Made by a program: the position numbers and the translations under genes. From Gordionus sp. m RMFG-2023 (Eukaryota > Nematomorpha > Gordioida > Chordodea > Parachordodidae), in NCBI RefSeq assembly GCF_954871325.1, contig NC_088776.1, positions 4,285,985 through 4,349,984 of the forward strand: DNA of 64,000 nt, given 5' to 3'. The notes beneath the pieces were generated by a model that saw only the letters and a list, made by a program, of their open reading frames with translations, ran no database searches and was not told where the DNA came from. Below are positions 58,830-64,000 of the stretch, piece by piece (position 1 is the first letter of the stretch; every line of letters starts with the position of its first letter).

Positions 58830-59650
58830 ATCATATCTTTAAAAAAGAGTTTATGTTATTTAGCCTTTTGTAAAATTTCTCGAATGAGTGATGCAAAATA
58901 GCTTCATTTATGCCGACTTTTAAAAAATGTTAGTCCGTTATTAAAAATCTTTTTAAATAAAACGATTTTGCAACACTAATTGTGAGGATAGATTAAAAAA
59001 TTGTAAAAAAAACAATTCACGTGTTTTAAAGACTTTTTTAAAAATTATATCTATTTATATAAAAATATTTCATTTTTCCATTATAAATTTCCTATATTAT
59101 ATTTTATATTTAGAGAATTCGTAATCAATATATATATTTTTTAAATATGATATAAAAATTAATCTATGATTTTATTTACTTATACCCATTATAATCATTT
59201 GACATAAAGATGTATTCATAATCATTTATTATAGGTTTAAATATATATCTTAATATAGTAAATAGTATAGTTTAAATAAATTGTCGTTTTAACCTATAAA
59301 TAAATTTTTGTATTATTTTTTTGCCATGTATATTTTTAAATTCGGAATTTCTTAGTTTTTTTTTTAAATTTACTGATTTATAAATTTTTAAAAATATTAT
59401 GATTTGACCTAAAAAGTGTATTTTAGAAATGTAATGTACCTACACTAAGAATTTCAAACATTTTCCCCACAAGAATATTAAGCATTTTTAAAAAAAGGGA
59501 ATCCGATAGTAAAATTTTTAATTCATTAAGAGTAGTTAAACAGCGCGGCAAAATTTGCCTAAAATTTATTGGGATAAGTATACAACTGTGCATATGCTGA
59601 AATACACCCCGGGTCGAATCAGGTATTTTTAAATTCTAAAAATCACACTC
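58830..59650 (+). repeat. orphan 3' flank of a lost receptor copy
   Basis: Resembles 47000-47850 and the inverse of 1-700: GTTATTTAGCCTTTTGTAAAATTTC near 58853 (used in parts), a degenerate MITE at 58888-58977, GACATAAAGATGTATTC near 59201, TTTAGAAATGTAATGTACC near 59423, GGCAAAATTTGCCTAAAATTT near 59550. No receptor precedes it, so the gene was deleted or never copied. Confidence 0.6.
58888..58977. mobile_element. internally deleted hAT-type MITE
   Basis: AGTGATGCAAAATAGCTTC at the left and ACGATTTTGCAACACTAA at the right, with most of the middle lost. Right end is subfamily 2 like (CAACACTA), left end subfamily 1 like (AGTGATGC). Confidence 0.65.
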
Positions 59651-59720
59651 ATTAATAGATTTGATTCCGTAAACAATACTTTTATAAATATATGTTACGT
59701 TATTTTTAAATAGTGCCTAT

Positions 59721-59922
59721 TAGTGTTGTTAAACGGCTCGTTTTGAGCGATAAAGGCTAACTCTATTTTAGCCAGAAAAATATTGCTTAAGCCTCGAGAT
59801 CTTGCTAATAGATGTCCAAGCCTTGGTTCCTTCTACAAACAAAATCTTCATGCTTGCGTGATATTATTTTAGATGAAATATTGAGTTTTTTTTTAAAATC
59901 GGTTCAAAACCAGCTGTTTTGC
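59721..59922. mobile_element. hAT-type MITE (subfamily 2), right end worn
   Basis: Starts TAGTGTTGTTAAACGGCTCG and keeps TTAGCCAGAAAAATATTGC and ATCTTCATGCTTGCG internally. The last ~10 bp of the right end are missing. Left flank GTGCCTAT (59713-59720) is echoed by TGCCTAT after the right end near 59920, fitting an 8-bp duplication. Confidence 0.75.
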
Positions 59923-60049
59923 CTATACACGTAATTTTATGATATTATTCTATCAAGATATTAATTCATTCTTTTTTTAAAATAATAATAAATTAGATTA
60001 CTCTTTTTTTATAGCAATAATTTTACATTAACAATTATTTAAAAAAGTA

Positions 60050-60590
60050 ATAGAAGAGAGTTTTAGTGTCTTAATAGATGGGGAAAAGTTGTCACAGTGA
60101 AATTTTGCAAATTATATTATTGCTTTCTTATATTTTTTTTAAAGTAGTCGCAATGTTTGAGCCTTTTTTTTAGGCTAAAAGAAAAAGAAATTTCAAAAAA
60201 TATATTAATAGGCTTGCAAAAGTGTTCTTTAATAAAAAAGTTAATTATTTAAGGAAAATAAATATGAAGTTATGAGGAGAGGACTCATCTTTAAATATAA
60301 ATAAATTCTCTAGATCAAATTTTGTGAGTGGAAAAGTTGTTGGTTTAGTATATCTTTTAGGATTAGCCTAGAAGTTCTAACCGACCAAAAACTTGTACCC
60401 TTATGAAAATCGGTCTGCATTAAGCATAAAGAATACATTGAACATTATGGCGAAGCTGCTTTAAAATCGGAGTTGGGCACCGAAAAAAGAAATCGTGGAA
60501 AGTATTAATTTTTTATTGCTTTATAATTTGTGATCATAATAATTTTTATCATTTACTTTTTTTTGCTACCATCATAAAAGATGGGCGGGA
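60050..60590 (+). repeat. unclassified 0.5-kb repeat, copy 3
   Basis: Same orientation as 57285-57825: GAGTTTTAGTGTCTTAATAG near 60058, AAGTAGTCGCAATG near 60143, GGAAAAGTTGTTGGTTTA near 60329, GCATTAAGCATAAAGAATAC near 60417, CCATCATAAAAGATGGGC near 60570. It joins unit 5' flank sequence (GGGAAATGTAAGCGGTGAA) directly at about 60588. Confidence 0.65.
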
Positions 60591-60720
60591 AATGTAAGCG
60601 GTGAACACTTTAAGTTAATTTAAGAAGCTATCTAAACTTGTATTATAGTTATAAACTATTTTCTAAATGTACGAATTGAGCCATGAAGAGAGGATCTAAA
60701 AATTGACTCGATATATGTTT
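60588..60720 (+). repeat. short fragment of receptor 5' flank
   Basis: GGGAAATGTAAGCGGTGAAC and the following 100 bp match 51768-51800 and 44230-44330 (TAAACTTGTATTATAG). A scrap left by rearrangement. Confidence 0.5.
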
Positions 60721-60729
60721 GAATAAGAA

Positions 60730-60870
60730 AGTTATTTGCTGTTTTGTATTTATTTATCCTTTAAATTTCTGATTGAGCAAGTGTGTTACTACTATTAATA
60801 TTTTTGGGAAAGTGATGATGCAGATATAATCCCTAGTGTGGAGAGATTACCCATACTAATGTAATCTATG
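60730..60870 (+). repeat. direct repeat, first copy
   Basis: TATTTGCTGTTTTGTATTTA ... GAGCAAGTGTGTTACTA ... GAGATTACCCATA recurs at 62157-62265 in the same orientation. Non-coding, family unknown. Confidence 0.55.
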
Positions 60871-61724
60871 ATATTGAACATTCAAGCCTTTTTTGGGGGG
60901 TTACGTCGAGTAGTTTATATTTATTGATTAATGACTGTTGTCTCCCCTGACTTTTAGAACCGCTTCAATCTAAAAAATATTTATTCTATTTAGGGGGCCA
61001 TATGATTTATATTTGAGTTTTGCCTCTATAATTTTAATTAGATTTGCTTTGAAAGCAACCTAATGAATAAGATATAAAACATACAAAAAAACATGCAAAA
61101 TTTATGCTAAGAATTTAATTAAAAGTAAAAAAAAAAATAGTCGAAAAAACGCACTTAAAAAAAAATCTGATTAAAAATGGAAGAAAATGAGAAAAGAATG
61201 AAATATTGGGAAAAAGGTGACAAAGTCTTCAAAATTAATTGATTATTAAATCAATTAATTTAATTAAGATTTATGAAAGTATCAAAAAATATTCTAAATA
61301 ATCGAGATGAAATGAAAGAAAATTAAAAAAAATGCGGAATAAATGAATGGAAGTGAAGGGGAAGAAAATCGTGTTAAAAATTAAAATAAAATCTATAATA
61401 AGAAAGGTTACAAGATAAATTTAATTAAAGTTAAATAGTACTGGGGAAAAAAGGACATATTCAAAAAATTGAGTTTTTCTGTGATGCCGTGTGTTTTCTG
61501 AGCCATTTTACTCACCCATTCCAAAATTTTGCGCAGTTGTTTTGCAAATAGAATGCATTTTCTAAAATTTTGTTATATTTTTTGAGTAATTTTGTCTTGC
61601 CGTTCTGTAATTCAAACATCATTTTTTTTCCTATCAGATTCGTGCTTTTCTTTAATTTAGAAATATCATTTTAGATATTTTTTGCGTCATTTCATTTCAT
61701 TTTGCGATAAATATATATATATAT
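60871..61724. other. AT-rich spacer
   Basis: A-rich plus strand with runs such as AAAAAAAAAATAG near 61128. No ORF, RNA gene or element was recognised. Ends in an AT dinucleotide tract next to the MITE. Confidence 0.4.
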
Positions 61725-61927
61725 TAGTGTTGTTAAACAGCTCGATTTGTGCCTATTTTTAAAAAACGGTTAACTCAAAGTTTATTCAGGAAAATATTAT
61801 GCACTAAAGATTTTGCTCGTGGACATCTATTAGCGAAATTTCGAGGCTTAGGCAATACTTATCTGGCTAACATATTGAGTTAGCCGTTTTTAAAAATCGG
61901 CTCTAGTCGAGTCAGTTAACAACACTA
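61725..61927. mobile_element. hAT-type MITE (subfamily 2), inverted core
   Basis: Starts TAGTGTTGTTAAACAGCTCG and ends GTTAACAACACTA. The middle (GAAATTTCGAGGCTTAGGC) is reversed relative to 43225. Flanks ATATATAT and ACATATAT fit an 8-bp duplication with one change. Confidence 0.8.
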
Positions 61928-63026
61928 ACATATATACTATAAATAGTCCATGAATAAAATGCAAAAAAATATATTTAAAAAAAGCGGTGTGGGGGGGGGC
62001 GGTGCTGGATTTAGAAGAACGTAATTGAATTTCTAAAAAGAGCAGTTTATAATGTTTTTAAAATTTATATTTTGTAAAGAAATTCTGTCTGGGCTTCCAA
62101 ATGTTTTGATAAGAATTTTATGAGGCAAAGTTTTGATAAAATGAAAATATTGATGTTAGGCAGCTATTTGCTGTTTTGTATTTATATATCTTTTAATTTC
62201 TGAGTAGAGCAAGTGTGCTACTAAAGCAGATATAGTGAGGAGAGATTTACCCATAGAGTATGAGAGGTTTAGACCTTCTATTAGGTTCTAAGATAAATTT
62301 AAATATTTTAATTTTATACAAATTAAAAGTAATTGTATCGGAGCGTAAATAGATCAAATCCAATAATATAAAGTATTTTTTTTAAAAAAATGAAAAGCTA
62401 ATACGTGCATAAATAAGCTAAATAATCGACTTTCCCATTCTTCCAAATAGCTAAATCTAAATGAAAAAGCATGTTATTTTTTGTTCACATCTTTGTTTTA
62501 ATTTGGCTTTTAATTATTAAAATAAAATTTAATTAAAAAGTAAAATATAATTAAAAAGTAAAATAATTTGTAAATTTTCCCCCAAAAACACTAAATTAAA
62601 TCATAATTTTATTTAAACTATTTAAGTATATAAATAATATTTAATATTCTTATTTGCTACCTCACAATTCATTTAGTAATTATTTTACATTTATGAATCA
62701 TTTCTACCTACCCTATTTGTAATTTTTTTTAATAATTCGATATCGAGTGCTATAATTAAAAATTAATTTAATAAAATAAAATATTGAAGGTATTTATTTA
62801 AAATAATTAATTTTGTATGGTTTTTCTATTGATTATTTATATTCGAAATAATTTGTCATTGTAAAAAATCTGAATAAATAAACCATTTCTAAATGATAAT
62901 TTCCCATTTATAAATTTTTTTTTTTAAAATTCACTAAATATATATTTTTTTAAAAAAAAAAAATTAATTAATTAATTAATATCATTAAAATAAACTTTTG
63001 TTAATTTAAACAAATTTAAGTGATAA
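61928..63026. other. spacer upstream of locus 11
   Basis: Contains a G-run near 61987-61998 and the second copy of the direct repeat at 62157-62265. The last 700 bp are extremely A+T-rich with an ATTA-type tract near 62965-62985. No match to the repeated receptor flank and no conserved box, as for locus 5. Confidence 0.45.
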
Positions 63027-64000
63027 ATGGATCATTCAGTTATTAAGAATCATATTCTGAGAAGTGATTACTTAAATAATACGCACTACAATTGTACAAT
63101 GTTCTTAACTTTTAATAGGTTTCAATTACGTGTTAAATATCTCATCGAATTTTCTGCTCCGATATTCTGGTTTCTAGGAGTCAGCGGAAACGTATTGGGA
63201 TTCATAGTAGCCTTTTCCGAAAAACCTTATCCAAGGGTTATATTAACTAGATCATTTTATGGAGTAAATATTATAAATTGCTTACTCATGATACTTTACC
63301 CCATATTGGACCTGATAGGAGAGTTCAATCGCGCCCCATTTTGGGAAGGAACTGTTTGGAAACACTATCTGGCCGATTACCATTTTCCCATAGCCAAATC
63401 CTTGATAAATTTATCCTTGGGCATATACGTTTTATTCTCTCTATCCCAAATGTTCGCTACCATGTATCCCCACGTGTATCGAAAATATTTTACAACAACC
63501 AATATCATCGTTCTCATAGTTACAAATTATCTATACGTGCAACTTTGGTTCTTTCCAGCGAGATGGTGGTTCCTGGCGGTGGAAGTAAAAAATATATGCG
63601 GGTTTATACACAGTAAACCCATTTATATCAGAGTGTTTACTACTCACCAAAAACGAGAAACAGAGGGTTGGATAGCATACGGATTTCTGAGGGAAATCTT
63701 TACTAAACTCATTCCTATATTATCAATCATAATCTTCAAATTGTTATTGTTGAAAAAAAAGAAAACAATTATGCATCGCGTGAACAGATATAGACTAGCG
63801 AATACATTGCCACAGATAATGAGTACAGAAGGCAATATAAAACCTGGGGAACGTAACTTCAGGGATCTTATAATCGATCAAAAAGTGAAAGTTCAAGTGA
63901 TAAAGACGACAGAATCTTTGATAGAAAATCAAACTGACAGATATACTCAGAAGTTGAAAGATTTTAATATGGATCTAAGGACACTCGCAATAATAACCCT
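63027..64000 (+). CDS. rhodopsin-like 7TM receptor, divergent member (locus 11, runs off window)
   Basis: Open frame from ATG at 63027 to the window end, 324 codons with no stop, so the gene is partial only because the window stops. It aligns codon for codon with locus 8 through helix 5. N-glycosylation sites N17 and N22; helix 1 ~37-62 (SGNVLGFIVAF), helix 2 with D95 (LDLIGEFN), W111, helix 3 DYHFPIAKSLIN to S140-Q141-M142-F-A, YRKYFT, helix 4 QLWFFPARWWF, loop C191, helix 5 IPILSIIIFKLLLL (P230), basic loop with KKKK, and the start of helix 6 (DFNMDLRTLAIIT) at the edge. It is closer to locus 5 than to A or B in helices 2-3 (GEFNR, SLSQM). Less A+T-rich than its surroundings. About 90 further codons are expected beyond the edge. 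Confidence 0.92.
   Translation, partial: MDHSVIKNHILRSDYLNNTHYNCTMFLTFNRFQLRVKYLIEFSAPIFWFLGVSGNVLGFIVAFSEKPYPRVILTRSFYGVNIINCLLMILYPILDLIGEFNRAPFWEGTVWKHYLADYHFPIAKSLINLSLGIYVLFSLSQMFATMYPHVYRKYFTTTNIIVLIVTNYLYVQLWFFPARWWFLAVEVKNICGFIHSKPIYIRVFTTHQKRETEGWIAYGFLREIFTKLIPILSIIIFKLLLLKKKKTIMHRVNRYRLANTLPQIMSTEGNIKPGERNFRDLIIDQKVKVQVIKTTESLIENQTDRYTQKLKDFNMDLRTLAIIT

Noticed and set aside
1-64000. tRNA, rRNA or other structured RNA genes
   Set aside because: No cloverleaf with a convincing B-box or conserved rRNA segment was seen by eye; a dedicated covariance search was not possible here.

Overview
The window is extremely A+T-rich eukaryotic DNA with no bacterial-style gene packing. It is built almost entirely from repeated copies of one unit: a single-exon seven-transmembrane receptor gene plus several kilobases of similar flanking DNA, interrupted by many decayed transposable elements. 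The receptors, hAT transposons, RTE-type LINEs, a second LINE type and traces of Gypsy-like and tyrosine-recombinase-like retroelements point to an invertebrate animal. AT-rich flatworms, cnidarians and mites all carry intronless receptor expansions of this sort, and I cannot tell from sequence alone which it is.

Eleven receptor loci are visible. Open and apparently usable: 9569-10822 (-), 16386-17624 (-), 28314-29540 (+), 45314-46564 (+), and 63027 to the right edge (+, still open where the window ends). One is borderline: 35663-36916 (-) has a stop at codon 4 but a new in-frame ATG at codon 29. Five are broken: 1405-2618 (-), 20616-21833 (+), 31572-32710 (-), 50460-50945 (-, 3' part only) and 53629-54744 (+). 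Two subfamilies can be told apart, A (16386, 20616, 53629 and most of 35663) and B (1405, 9569, 31572, 45314). Two older, more divergent members (28314 and 63027) lie among them. All have a rhodopsin-like layout but lack the usual D/ERY, NPxxY and extracellular disulfide cysteine at the start of helix 3.

Layout: 1-8.7 kb, unit 1 with its pseudogene, a hAT end and an RTE LINE; 8.8-15 kb, unit 2 with a Gypsy-like fossil; 15-20 kb, unit 3; 20-27.6 kb, an inverted unit with a pseudogene, then an orphan flank holding a second retroelement fossil; 27.6-31 kb, the divergent receptor; 31-39 kb, two minus-strand units; 39-42.4 kb, a LINE piece and a ZMYM1-type hAT transposase relic; 42.4-50 kb, the plus-strand unit with an intact receptor and another hAT; 50-60.6 kb, rearranged units with a pseudogene, RTE, hAT and LINE pieces; 60.6-63 kb, AT-rich spacer; 63 kb to the end, the third divergent receptor.

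Functionally this looks like a receptor cluster evolving by birth and death, perhaps chemosensory or peptide receptors, with inverted and truncated duplicates, gene conversion and transposon-marked duplication events. Ligand and organism are unknown; every functional statement beyond 'seven-helix receptor' is inference from family resemblance.
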